Assembly (NCBI RefSeq): GCF_901875575.1
Contig: NZ_CABFMF010000011.1
Coordinates: 62,001 to 126,000, forward strand
DNA length: 64,000 nt
Source: an uncultured Streptococcus sp.
GTDB lineage: Bacteria > Bacillota > Bacilli > Lactobacillales > Streptococcaceae
Direction of reading: 5' to 3'
Positions 33,101 through 41,866 of this stretch are shown here, one piece after another; the stretch's first letter is position 1, and the number at the start of each line of letters is the position of its first letter. Under the pieces are notes generated by a model. It was not told the origin of the DNA. It made no database searches and saw only the letters and a program-made list of their open reading frames with translations. Made by a program: the position numbers and the translations under genes.

Positions 33101-33703
33101 GTTAAAGAAGCAGGTATGGATAGCGATGCTAAAACAATCCTTTACGATGGACGTACTGGTGAGCCATTTGATAACCGTGTTTCTGTCGGAGTCATGTACA
33201 TGATCAAACTCCACCACATGGTTGATGATAAATTGCACGCGCGTTCTGTCGGACCTTACTCAACCGTTACCCAACAACCACTCGGAGGTAAAGCCCAGTT
33301 TGGTGGACAACGTTTCGGTGAGATGGAGGTTTGGGCTCTTGAAGCCTACGGTGCATCAAATGTCCTTCAAGAAATCTTGACTTACAAGTCTGACGATATC
33401 AACGGACGTTTGAAAGCTTATGAAGCTATTACAAAAGGAAAACCGATTCCAAAACCAGGCGTTCCAGAATCCTTCCGAGTTCTTGTAAAAGAATTGCAAT
33501 CTCTTGGTCTTGACATGCGTGTTCTTGACGAAGATGATCAAGAAGTGGAACTTCGTGACTTGGATGAAGGAATGGACGAAGATGTCATCCACGTAGATGA
33601 CCTTGAAAAAGCCCGCGAAAAAGCAGCACAAGAAGCTAAAGCAGCCTTTGAAGCTGAAGAAGCAAAAGCGGAAGCAACAGAAGAAGCTGCTGAACAAGAA
33701 TAA
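30104..33703 (+). CDS. rpoB: RNA polymerase beta subunit
   Basis: 1199-residue beta subunit. The start is TTG at 30104, with AAGGAGAAT at 30091-30099 and the conserved start [16 protein letters not shown]; the upstream open frame from 30074 is not used. The rifampicin region reads [20 protein letters not shown], then [15 protein letters not shown], with wild-type residues at the usual resistance positions. The C-terminus is acidic and alanine/glutamate-rich. Operon with rpoC. Confidence 0.97.
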   Translation: [1199 protein letters not shown]

Positions 33704-33735
33704 GCAGTTCACTTAGAATAGAAAGGGAAGAAATA

Positions 33736-36700
33736 GTGGTTGATGTAAATCGTTTTAAAAGTATGCAAATTACACTAGCTTCTCCAAGTAAAGTCCGTTC
33801 ATGGTCTTATGGAGAAGTCAAAAAACCTGAAACAATCAATTACCGTACCTTGAAACCAGAACGTGAAGGACTCTTTGATGAAGTTATCTTTGGTCCTACA
33901 AAAGACTGGGAATGTGCTTGTGGTAAGTACAAACGCATTCGTTACAGAGGGATTGTTTGTGACCGTTGTGGGGTTGAAGTAACGCGTACGAAAGTTCGTC
34001 GTGAGCGTATGGGGCACATCGAGTTGAAAGCTCCTGTATCTCACATCTGGTACTTCAAAGGGATTCCAAGCCGTATGGGCTTGACCCTTGATATGAGCCC
34101 TCGTGCTCTCGAGGAAGTTATCTACTTTGCGGCTTATGTGGTCATTGATCCGAAGGATACACCACTTGAGCACAAGTCTATCATGACAGAGCGCGAATAC
34201 CGTGAGCGCTTGCGTGAGTATGGTTATGGTTCATTCGTTGCTAAGATGGGTGCCGAAGCCATCCAAGATCTTTTAAAACAAGTAGATCTTGAAAAAGAAA
34301 TTGCTGAACTCAAAGAAGAGTTGAAAACAGCTACTGGACAAAAACGTGTCAAAGCTATCCGTCGTTTGGATGTTTTGGATGCCTTTTACAAGTCTGGAAA
34401 CAAACCTGAATGGATGATTCTCAACATCCTTCCAGTTATTCCACCAGATCTTCGCCCAATGTTGCAGTTGGATGGTGGTCGTTTTGCTTCATCTGACTTG
34501 AACGACCTTTACCGCCGTGTTATCAACCGTAACAACCGTTTGGCTCGCTTGCTTGAGTTGAATGCACCAGGTATTATCGTTCAAAATGAGAAGCGTATGC
34601 TTCAAGAAGCGGTTGATGCTTTGATTGATAATGGTCGTCGTGGTCGTCCAATCACAGGACCAGGTAGTCGTCCACTAAAATCATTGAGCCACATGCTTAA
34701 AGGGAAGCAAGGACGCTTCCGTCAAAACTTGCTCGGTAAACGTGTTGACTTCTCAGGACGTTCCGTTATCGCCGTTGGTCCAACTCTTAAGATGTACCAA
34801 TGTGGTGTGCCACGTGAAATGGCTATCGAGCTCTTTAAACCATTCGTTATGCGTGAAATCGTTGCGCGTGATATCGTGCAAAACGTCAAAGCAGCTAAAC
34901 GCTTGGTGGAACGCGGAGATGAGCGTATCTGGGATATCCTTGAAGAAGTGATTAAAGAACACCCAGTACTTTTGAACCGCGCACCTACCCTTCACCGTTT
35001 GGGTATCCAGGCCTTCGAGCCAGTCTTGATTGATGGTAAGGCCCTTCGCTTACACCCACTTGTCTGTGAAGCCTACAATGCCGACTTTGACGGAGACCAA
35101 ATGGCCATCCACGTACCGCTTTCAGAAGAAGCCCAAGCAGAAGCTCGTATCTTGATGTTGGCTGCTGAGCATATCTTGAACCCGAAAGATGGTAAACCAG
35201 TTGTTACTCCATCTCAGGACATGGTTTTGGGTAACTACTACTTGACCATGGAAGAAGCTGGTCGTGAAGGTGAAGGAATGGTCTTCAAGGACCGTGATGA
35301 AGCGGTTATGGCTTACCGTAATGGTTATGTTCACCTCCACTCACGTGTTGGTATCGCAACAGACAGCCTCAACAAGCCTTGGACAGAAGAGCAAAAACAC
35401 AAGGTCTTGCTTACAACAGTTGGTAAAATCCTCTTCAATGACATCATGCCAGAGGGGCTACCATACTTGCAAGAACCAAACAATGCCAACTTGATAGAAG
35501 GCGTTCCAGCCAAATACTTCTTGCCACTTGGTGGAGATATCAAGGAAGCTATCAGCAATCTTGAACTTAACCCTCCATTCAAGAAGAAAAATCTTGGAAA
35601 TATCATCGCTGAAATCTTCAAACGTTTCCGTACGACAGAAACTTCTGCTCTACTTGACCGTATGAAGAACCTTGGTTACCACCACTCAACTCTTGCAGGA
35701 TTGACAGTGGGGATTGCCGATATCCCAGTCGTTGATGATAAGGCTGAAATCATTGAAGAATCACACAAACGTGTAGAACAAATCACCAAACAATTCCGTC
35801 GTGGTATGATTACAGACGACGAGCGTTACAATGCTGTTACAGCTGAATGGCGTGCTGCCCGTGAAAAACTAGAGAAACGTTTGATTGCCAACCAAGATCC
35901 TAAGAATCCAATCGTTATGATGATGGACTCTGGAGCCCGTGGTAACATCTCAAACTTCTCACAGCTTGCCGGTATGCGTGGTCTGATGGCGGCTCCGAAC
36001 GGACGTATCATGGAATTGCCAATCCTTTCAAACTTCCGCGAAGGTTTGTCAGTACTCGAAATGTTCTTCTCAACTCACGGTGCTCGTAAAGGTATGACCG
36101 ATACGGCCCTTAAGACAGCCGACTCAGGTTACTTGACTCGTCGTTTGGTTGACGTTGCTCAAGACGTTATCATCCGTGAGGATGACTGTGGAACTGACCG
36201 TGGTCTCTTGATCCGTTCTATTGCAGAAGGTAAAGAGATGATTGAGTCCCTCGAAGAGCGTCTAAATGGTCGTTACACTAAGAAAACAGTTAGACATCCA
36301 GAAACTGGTGAAGTTATCATCGGTCCAAATGAGTTAATCACAGAAGACAAGGCGCGTGAAATTGTCAATGCTGGTGTAGAAGAAGTTACTATCCGCTCCG
36401 TATTTACATGTAACACTCGTCACGGTGTCTGCCGTCACTGTTACGGTATCAACTTGGCGACTGGTGATGCGGTTGAAGTTGGTGAAGCAGTTGGTACAAT
36501 CGCTGCCCAATCTATCGGAGAACCTGGTACACAGCTTACAATGCGTACCTTCCACACGGGTGGGGTTGCCTCAAATACCGATATCACTCAGGGTCTTCCT
36601 CGTGTCCAAGAAATCTTTGAAGCCCGCAATCCTAAAGGGGAAGCGGTTATCACAGAGGTTAAAGGGCAAGTTACTGCTATCGAAGAAGATGCATCAACTC

Positions 36701-37413
36701 GTACTAAGAAAGTCTTTGTTAAGGGCGAAACTGGCGAAGGCGAATATGTTGTTCCATTTACCGCTCGTATGCGTGTTGAAGTTGGTGACCAAGTAGCGCG
36801 TGGTGCTGCTCTTACAGAAGGTTCGATCCAACCAAAACGTCTCCTTGCAGTTCGTGATGTCTTATCAGTTGAAACTTATCTTCTTGGTGAAGTACAAAAA
36901 GTTTACCGTAGCCAAGGGGTAGAAATCGGTGACAAACACATCGAGGTAATGGTTCGTCAAATGATTCGTAAAGTACGTGTCATGGATCCAGGTGACACAG
37001 ACCTTCTCATGGGTACCCTCATGGATATCAATGACTTTACAGATGCTAACAAAGATGTCCTTATCGCAGGTGGAGTTCCAGCGACAGGTCGCCCAGTCCT
37101 TATGGGAATTACCAAAGCCTCACTTGAAACAAACAGTTTCTTGTCAGCGGCTTCCTTCCAGGAAACAACTCGTGTCCTTACTGATGCGGCTATCCGTGGT
37201 AAGAAAGATCATCTCCTTGGACTTAAAGAGAATGTTATCATCGGTAAAATCATCCCAGCAGGTACTGGTATGGCACGATATCGTAACCTTGAACCACATG
37301 CTATCAACGAAGAAGAATACCTTAATCCTCCAGTAGAGGAAGAAGGAAACGAAGAAACAACAGAAGTAGTTGTGGATACTGCCGTTGAAATTGTGGAAGA
37401 AACAGTAGAATAA
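33736..37413 (+). CDS. rpoC: RNA polymerase beta' subunit
   Basis: 1225 residues, GTG start at 33736 after GAAAGGGAAG. Visible are the N-terminal zinc-binding cysteines (ECACGKYKRIRYRGIVCDRCG), the catalytic NADFDGDQMA with three metal-binding aspartates, the second zinc site (CNTRHGVCRHCYG) and the trigger loop region (TQLTMRTFHTGGVA). Full length; second gene of the rpoBC operon, 32 bases after rpoB. Confidence 0.97.
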   Translation: MVDVNRFKSMQITLASPSKVRSWSYGEVKKPETINYRTLKPEREGLFDEVIFGPTKDWECACGKYKRIRYRGIVCDRCGVEVTRTKVRRERMGHIELKAPVSHIWYFKGIPSRMGLTLDMSPRALEEVIYFAAYVVIDPKDTPLEHKSIMTEREYRERLREYGYGSFVAKMGAEAIQDLLKQVDLEKEIAELKEELKTATGQKRVKAIRRLDVLDAFYKSGNKPEWMILNILPVIPPDLRPMLQLDGGRFASSDLNDLYRRVINRNNRLARLLELNAPGIIVQNEKRMLQEAVDALIDNGRRGRPITGPGSRPLKSLSHMLKGKQGRFRQNLLGKRVDFSGRSVIAVGPTLKMYQCGVPREMAIELFKPFVMREIVARDIVQNVKAAKRLVERGDERIWDILEEVIKEHPVLLNRAPTLHRLGIQAFEPVLIDGKALRLHPLVCEAYNADFDGDQMAIHVPLSEEAQAEARILMLAAEHILNPKDGKPVVTPSQDMVLGNYYLTMEEAGREGEGMVFKDRDEAVMAYRNGYVHLHSRVGIATDSLNKPWTEEQKHKVLLTTVGKILFNDIMPEGLPYLQEPNNANLIEGVPAKYFLPLGGDIKEAISNLELNPPFKKKNLGNIIAEIFKRFRTTETSALLDRMKNLGYHHSTLAGLTVGIADIPVVDDKAEIIEESHKRVEQITKQFRRGMITDDERYNAVTAEWRAAREKLEKRLIANQDPKNPIVMMMDSGARGNISNFSQLAGMRGLMAAPNGRIMELPILSNFREGLSVLEMFFSTHGARKGMTDTALKTADSGYLTRRLVDVAQDVIIREDDCGTDRGLLIRSIAEGKEMIESLEERLNGRYTKKTVRHPETGEVIIGPNELITEDKAREIVNAGVEEVTIRSVFTCNTRHGVCRHCYGINLATGDAVEVGEAVGTIAAQSIGEPGTQLTMRTFHTGGVASNTDITQGLPRVQEIFEARNPKGEAVITEVKGQVTAIEEDASTRTKKVFVKGETGEGEYVVPFTARMRVEVGDQVARGAALTEGSIQPKRLLAVRDVLSVETYLLGEVQKVYRSQGVEIGDKHIEVMVRQMIRKVRVMDPGDTDLLMGTLMDINDFTDANKDVLIAGGVPATGRPVLMGITKASLETNSFLSAASFQETTRVLTDAAIRGKKDHLLGLKENVIIGKIIPAGTGMARYRNLEPHAINEEEYLNPPVEEEGNEETTEVVVDTAVEIVEETVE

Positions 37414-37451
37414 AAGAGAATGAGAGAGCCTTCGGGTTCTCTTTCTCTTTT
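37413..37451 (+). terminator. Terminator after rpoC
   Basis: Long hairpin AAAAGAGAATGAGAGAGCC-TTCG-GGTTCTCTTTCTCTTTT with a UUCG tetraloop, directly after the stop codon. Confidence 0.85.
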
Positions 37452-37492
37452 CTGAAAACTTTCTCCATTTTTCCATGAAATGTGGTAAAATA

Positions 37493-37737
37493 ATACTCAA
37501 TGAAAATCAAAGAGCAAACTAGGAAACTAGCCGCAGGTTGCTCAAAGCACTGCTTTGAGGTTGTAGATAGAACTGACGAAGTCAGCTCAAAACACCGTTT
37601 TGAGGTTGTAGATAGAACTGACGAAGTCAGCTCAAAACACCGTTTTGAGGTTGCAGATAGAACTGACGAAGTCAGTAACTATACATACGGCAAGGCGAAG
37701 TTGACGTGGTTTAAAGAGATTTTCGAAGAGTATAAAA
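37493..37737 (-). repeat. BOX element with three boxB units
   Basis: Minus-strand BOX element: boxC end (ACTCAATGAAAATCAAAGAG, 37496-37515), three copies of the boxB unit (AGAACTGACGAAGTCAG, ending near 37587, 37642 and 37676), and the boxA end (CGGCAAGGCGAAG...TTTTCGAAGAGTA, 37688-37730). It is open in one frame and fused in frame to ndk, but that is fortuitous. It lies between the rpoC terminator and ndk. Confidence 0.88.
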
Positions 37738-37763
37738 GAAAGAAGCTGACAAAGGAGACGAGG

Positions 37764-38177
37764 ATGGAACAAACATTTTTTATCATTAAACCAGACGGTG
37801 TAAAAAGAGGACTAGTGGGTGAAGTGTTAAAACGCATCGAACAACGTGGGTTTACAATAGAAAAATTGGAGTTGCGTTCACAGGTTTCAGAAGAGCTAAT
37901 TGACCAGCACTATCAGGACTTGGTTGGTCAGAGTTTTTACCCACCGATTCGTGAATTTATGACTTCAGGACCAATCCTTGTAGGTATCATTTCTGGTCCC
38001 AAAGTAATCGAAACTTGGCGGACCATGATGGGAGCAACTCGTCCAGAAGAAGCTTTACCAGGAACTATTCGAGGTGATTTTGCAAAAGCTGCTGGTAAAA
38101 ACCAAGCTATTCAAAATGTTGTACATGGTTCAGATTCAGAAGAGTCAGCTAAGCGAGAAATTGCTCTTTGGTTTTAA
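37764..38177 (+). CDS. ndk: Nucleoside diphosphate kinase
   Basis: 137-residue enzyme that balances NTP and dNTP pools. It starts MEQTFFIIKPDGVKRG; the active-site histidine lies in NVVHGSDSEESAKREI. The frame stays open upstream through the BOX element, but AAAGGAGACGAGG just before the ATG at 37764 and the family length fix the start. Confidence 0.95.
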   Translation: MEQTFFIIKPDGVKRGLVGEVLKRIEQRGFTIEKLELRSQVSEELIDQHYQDLVGQSFYPPIREFMTSGPILVGIISGPKVIETWRTMMGATRPEEALPGTIRGDFAKAAGKNQAIQNVVHGSDSEESAKREIALWF

Positions 38178-38249
38178 GAGTGGATTGGCTCAATCAATTG
38201 GTTAAAAGCTCATTTGCATAGAAAGTATAGTCAATTAGTTTAAGACATG

Positions 38250-38295
38250 ACGCATGATATCAAACTTTTTAGTTTTTGATATGGTGCGTTTTTTG
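38250..38295 (+). terminator. Terminator after ndk
   Basis: ACGCATGATATCAAA (38250-38264) pairs with TTTGATATGGTGCGT (38275-38289), followed by T6. Confidence 0.85.
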
Positions 38296-38310
38296 ATTAA
38301 GTGACTATTA

Positions 38311-38460
38311 GTTCGTCTCGCTCCGTTAGGTGCGAGACAAAAAAACACCCGCTATGCGGGTGCGCGTCGAAGGTTATACCAAAAAAACTCCAAACGCGAT
38401 ACAATAAAGGTGTTCAAGCCAATTGTAAAGCGAAAGGAGAAAAATATGGCACAAAAGGTT
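38311..38460 (+). mobile_element. IS200-type left-end remnant
   Basis: Two subterminal hairpins, GTCTCG/CGAGAC (38315-38338) and CACCCGC-TAT-GCGGGTG (38346-38362), precede AAAGGAG and an ATG at 38446 reading Met-Ala-Gln-Lys. That is the start of IS200/IS605-type TnpA proteins (MAQKxHSLSHTKW, from memory). Homology stops after about five codons, so only the left end with the start of tnpA remains. Confidence 0.55.
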
Positions 38461-38469
38461 CTTTTGTCC

Positions 38470-38726
38470 TGTTCTTGTTTCAATTGACTATATTTCTATA
38501 TTTATTCTTCCTTTCTCTGTGAAAATCGCAAGTTTTTCCCACCTTTTCTCAATACTGAAACAACATCTTTCCAGAACTTCAATAATTTCTTTTTGTGTTA
38601 AATCATTATTTAACTAAATCTTTGGAGGTAATACGTTTTCAAAGCTACTTTTTACCATAGATTTTGAGCCTTCAACACAGATTACTAAGCCAAAAATGCT
38701 CTAAATTTTTGAAATTCTAACAAAGC
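38470..38726. other. Gene-free stretch after IS remnant
   Basis: A+T-rich sequence of about 250 bases without a supported ORF, promoter or hairpin. It separates the IS200-type remnant from the minus-strand bacteriocin cluster. Confidence 0.4.
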
Positions 38727-39087
38727 CTACTCAACTTCATAATCATCTTTGACTTTCACAATATCTTCCTCAAAATAACATGAAATAAATATAGTTTTCT
38801 TTTGAAACGGTTGTAGGAGGAAAATCTCTCCTACACTATTATTGATTCTGAGAGAAAATTGCAAAATATCATCTACCAAACTTTCAATTATTAAGATTTT
38901 TTGCAGTTTATCTAAATTAGAATCGCAAGGCTTCTCAATAATATAATTGTCGAATTTTTTCAATCTAACTTTCTCTCCACTATTTCTTCCTTTATCAAGA
39001 AAAAGTTACCTCAATATTAATAAAGTACAATTCTAAATTAACTCCAATTATTGATTCATGATAATATTTCAGTAACTCATCGTGCAA
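38727..39087 (-). pseudogene. Small gene at the end of the bacteriocin cluster, frameshifted
   Basis: Two minus-strand frames join into one protein if one T is added to the T6 tract at about 38999-39006. The upstream frame is LHDELLKYYHESIIGVNLEL...IEVTFF, from TTG at 39087. The downstream frame is LDKGRNSGEKVRLKKFDNYI...DYEVE, ending at 38727. The rebuilt product is about 120 residues, soluble and beta-rich. As it stands only a TTG start at 38963 could give the last 78 residues. I do not recognise the family. Its place, 17 bases after the last ABC gene, suggests an immunity or accessory protein. Confidence 0.5.
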
Positions 39088-39103
39088 TTAAAAACAAGGA
39101 TTT

Positions 39104-39736
39104 TTATTTCAGACGATCCATCGTGAACACTTCATCAGCCATCTCCCAAATTGCCGGATTATGTGTTGCGATAATGATTAGCCTATTATCATCTCGAAGA
39201 GATAGCAAAATCTCCATAATCAACTGAGAGGTTGCTGGGTCTATTGAAGCTGTTGGCTCATCTGCCAGAATAAAGGGTGGATTCTTTAAGATAACTTTTG
39301 CCAAGGCAACCCGTTGCGATTCTCCGCCCGATAACTCAAAGATGCGCTTATCTAGGTCAAGATAATCCAGGCCGACCTGTTCTAAAGCCTGCTTCTGTCT
39401 CAACCGCCGTTCCGCCCGACTCAACTTTTGACCAATGAGACCTAGCTTAAGGTTTTCTTCAATACTTTGGTTTTCAATTAAGCCAAAGTTCTGGAAGAGG
39501 TAGCCCAATTCGTGACGGAAAAAATCACTCGATTTATAATTGGCCAAGTCTTTACCTCGGTAAAAAATCGTCCCATCATAAGATTCTAATTTCCCAATCA
39601 TGTTCATCAAGGTTGTTTTTCCGCTACCACTTGAACCAATTAAGGCATAGACTTTTCCAGCCTCAAATGTCATTGAAAGATTCGAAAATAACTCTCGTTC
39701 TCCAAAAGATTTACTCACCTGTTTAAGTTCAATCAT
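39104..39736 (-). CDS. ABC transporter ATP-binding protein (bacteriocin cluster, distal)
   Basis: 210-residue ATPase of the MacB/LolD class: Walker A GSSGSGKTT, signature LSGGESQRVALAKV, Walker B FILADEPTASID. It starts directly after the 671-residue membrane protein gene on the same strand (one base between), so the two work together. Within lactococcin-972 clusters such ATPase/DUF1430 pairs are thought to serve export or immunity. Confidence 0.88.
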   Translation of the reverse strand: MIELKQVSKSFGERELFSNLSMTFEAGKVYALIGSSGSGKTTLMNMIGKLESYDGTIFYRGKDLANYKSSDFFRHELGYLFQNFGLIENQSIEENLKLGLIGQKLSRAERRLRQKQALEQVGLDYLDLDKRIFELSGGESQRVALAKVILKNPPFILADEPTASIDPATSQLIMEILLSLRDDNRLIIIATHNPAIWEMADEVFTMDRLK

Positions 39737-39737
39737 A

Positions 39738-41753
39738 TTAACCTCCCTTCAAAACAAGCATGGACATCTTGTTTTCTTTCTGCATTTGGACATGTAACTG
39801 TAAAAGAGATAGACCAGTAAAGAGTAACGAGACTAAGAAAGCAACTACTATCTCTACCATAAGAAATACACTCGCAACAAATCCCAGTAAAAACACACCC
39901 AGTTGAGCAAAGAGATAAGTGCGATGGATTTCTAAGAACCTGAGACCTGCAATGCGTTTGATAAAAATGGCACGTCTAAATTCTTCAAAGTAGAGCCTAT
40001 TCATAGTGTTAAACAACAAGATTGAAGTTGCAATCCCAAGCACAGCTCCTGCTAGCATTACCCAACGTTCCCTCTGGATATTATCCAATAATGTGATGTA
40101 GTTGTGGTAACCTGTTTGCATTTCTGAGACCCAATTTTCAATGCCTTGTCTCTGGATAAGCTCCTGGGCATCAGACAATTGATTAAAGAGAACGTAGTTC
40201 TGTACTGCGTCTACCCAAAACAAAATGGACTGTGGACCAGTTGATTGGGGTGTTATAACAATGATGATTGGATCTTTCAAAAACTGCTGGTAAGAAATAG
40301 GGGTCGTATTATACACAAAACGATCCTGACCTGATTCCAAATAACCTACCGTAGCAGTCATTTGCTGTCGTTCATCTCGACTAGACATGCGACTGGTTAA
40401 GTCGTCTTCAAAAACAGATTTATAATGTTCTTCCTCTGAACGGAGGTGTTCAGGTAGCAATAAGACAAACTCCCCTACATCAAGGTGATTCATCTTTTGC
40501 TTAATAGTTGTATCTACAGGAATGTTTTGACGCTCCAAGTATTGCGGTGTGACGATAAGGACATTGCCATTCGGGTTGTAATCGTGCCATTCTGTAGAGG
40601 TTATAAAGTTTTTGGAGGAAGCTATGCCATTTTGCAAAGTACGGTCAATTAACTGGTGTCTAGATAAGAAAGCCTTTTGTTCTGAAACAGCCAGATCCAT
40701 CAATTGATACCAAGTTCTGAGTTTCCTTTGAGCTTGTTCATCAAAACCAGGACTCGTTCCTTCACGGCTGATTGATAGGGTAATCAGTTGCCTTTCCTGG
40801 CTCCAAACCTCTTGTCCAATCCGATGCTGTTGCCAGGCTTGGGAATACTTTAAGCTACTCCCTATTCCCAGCGTTACAATAATAATCGCTAATAGTTGAC
40901 CGATTAAAATCAAACTAATGATTCCTCTGACAGGCACTTGCCCTTTTATAATCTGCATCAGGTGTATCTTTTTTATCCCAACTGCGAAGAGTTGAGCGAA
41001 AAACAGGGAGATCGACAACAAGATGAGATTATAACTGAGCAAGCCTTCTCCTATGGTCATTAGGGATTGCGTTGGAAGCGACAGAATTTTTTGCATAAGA
41101 ATGGCGAGTACGCCAGCTAAACTGAAACCAACAGCTATCCCTTTCAAATCCTCACCAACTGGTCTAAGGAAAATGGACCACCGTTTCTCTCCTGAAATGA
41201 GGCGAATGCCCGACGACCGTAATTGGCTAATTTGACTAATTAAAGTCAGTGCTACAAAGGTTAAGATGAAAATCAATAGACTGATTAACTGAAATCCGTT
41301 ACTAAAGATAGCCATTAACGTAGATAGTTTAGATGGAATTGTCAGGTGCATGTTAGTCAAGCCAAGTTGACTTAGCTCCTCCCTTAGCAAGTGAATATCT
41401 AGGTTTCCATCGAATACAAAATAATTTGTTTCAACACTACTACTTTGAGCATCTTCTAGATTTTTTTCCTGAAGCCCATCAGGCAACTTTCCGTTCCCAA
41501 AGGTCGTATAAGAAAAAACTGTAGTACCTTCTGAGTTAGTATCCTGGTGTTGAATCGCAATAAAGCTATCCGTTTCTTCTGCTAGTTTTTCCAAGCGTGT
41601 AGCAACATGCTGAAAAGTTGTTTCAGGGGAAGAATCACGTACAACAACGTTGGGGTAATAATAGGAGACATATGTATCAGTCCAAATGGTAAATACCCAA
41701 ACAAAGAACAAACTAGCAAGCAGGTTGGATATGAGTATAAATAATTTTTTCAT
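39738..41753 (-). CDS. DUF1430-type bacteriocin-associated membrane protein (distal)
   Basis: 671-residue FtsX-like membrane protein: one N-terminal helix, a long extracellular domain, three helices around 160-290, a second extracellular domain, and three C-terminal helices. It is a diverged paralogue of the 733-residue protein at 42528. It is paired with the ATPase at 39104. A terminator-like hairpin (41776-41801) lies just before its start, so it is probably expressed less than the upstream genes. Confidence 0.82.
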   Translation of the reverse strand: MKKLFILISNLLASLFFVWVFTIWTDTYVSYYYPNVVVRDSSPETTFQHVATRLEKLAEETDSFIAIQHQDTNSEGTTVFSYTTFGNGKLPDGLQEKNLEDAQSSSVETNYFVFDGNLDIHLLREELSQLGLTNMHLTIPSKLSTLMAIFSNGFQLISLLIFILTFVALTLISQISQLRSSGIRLISGEKRWSIFLRPVGEDLKGIAVGFSLAGVLAILMQKILSLPTQSLMTIGEGLLSYNLILLSISLFFAQLFAVGIKKIHLMQIIKGQVPVRGIISLILIGQLLAIIIVTLGIGSSLKYSQAWQQHRIGQEVWSQERQLITLSISREGTSPGFDEQAQRKLRTWYQLMDLAVSEQKAFLSRHQLIDRTLQNGIASSKNFITSTEWHDYNPNGNVLIVTPQYLERQNIPVDTTIKQKMNHLDVGEFVLLLPEHLRSEEEHYKSVFEDDLTSRMSSRDERQQMTATVGYLESGQDRFVYNTTPISYQQFLKDPIIIVITPQSTGPQSILFWVDAVQNYVLFNQLSDAQELIQRQGIENWVSEMQTGYHNYITLLDNIQRERWVMLAGAVLGIATSILLFNTMNRLYFEEFRRAIFIKRIAGLRFLEIHRTYLFAQLGVFLLGFVASVFLMVEIVVAFLVSLLFTGLSLLQLHVQMQKENKMSMLVLKGG

Positions 41754-41770
41754 AGTGCATTCCTTATTCT

Positions 41771-41801
41771 AAAACAGAGGGCAGAAATACCCCTGCCCTC
41801 T
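41771..41801 (-). terminator. Internal terminator/attenuator of the bacteriocin operon
   Basis: On the minus strand AGAGGGCAG (41793-41801) pairs with CTGCCCTCT (41776-41784), followed by GTTTT. It separates the first three genes from the second transporter pair. Confidence 0.75.
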
Positions 41802-41866
41802 ATAAACTAACAAGCTTACTAAACTATTGATAGAAGTAACCGTATCAAGTGCTAATAATGGTTGAG

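Noticed and set aside
37500..38177. 225-residue ORF covering the BOX element and ndk
   Set aside because: The first 88 codons are BOX repeat sequence. Ndk starts at 37764 with a good ribosome site and normal family length.
38301..38522. 73-residue plus-strand ORF
   Set aside because: It reads through IS-end hairpins; the composition is explained by the IS200-type remnant.
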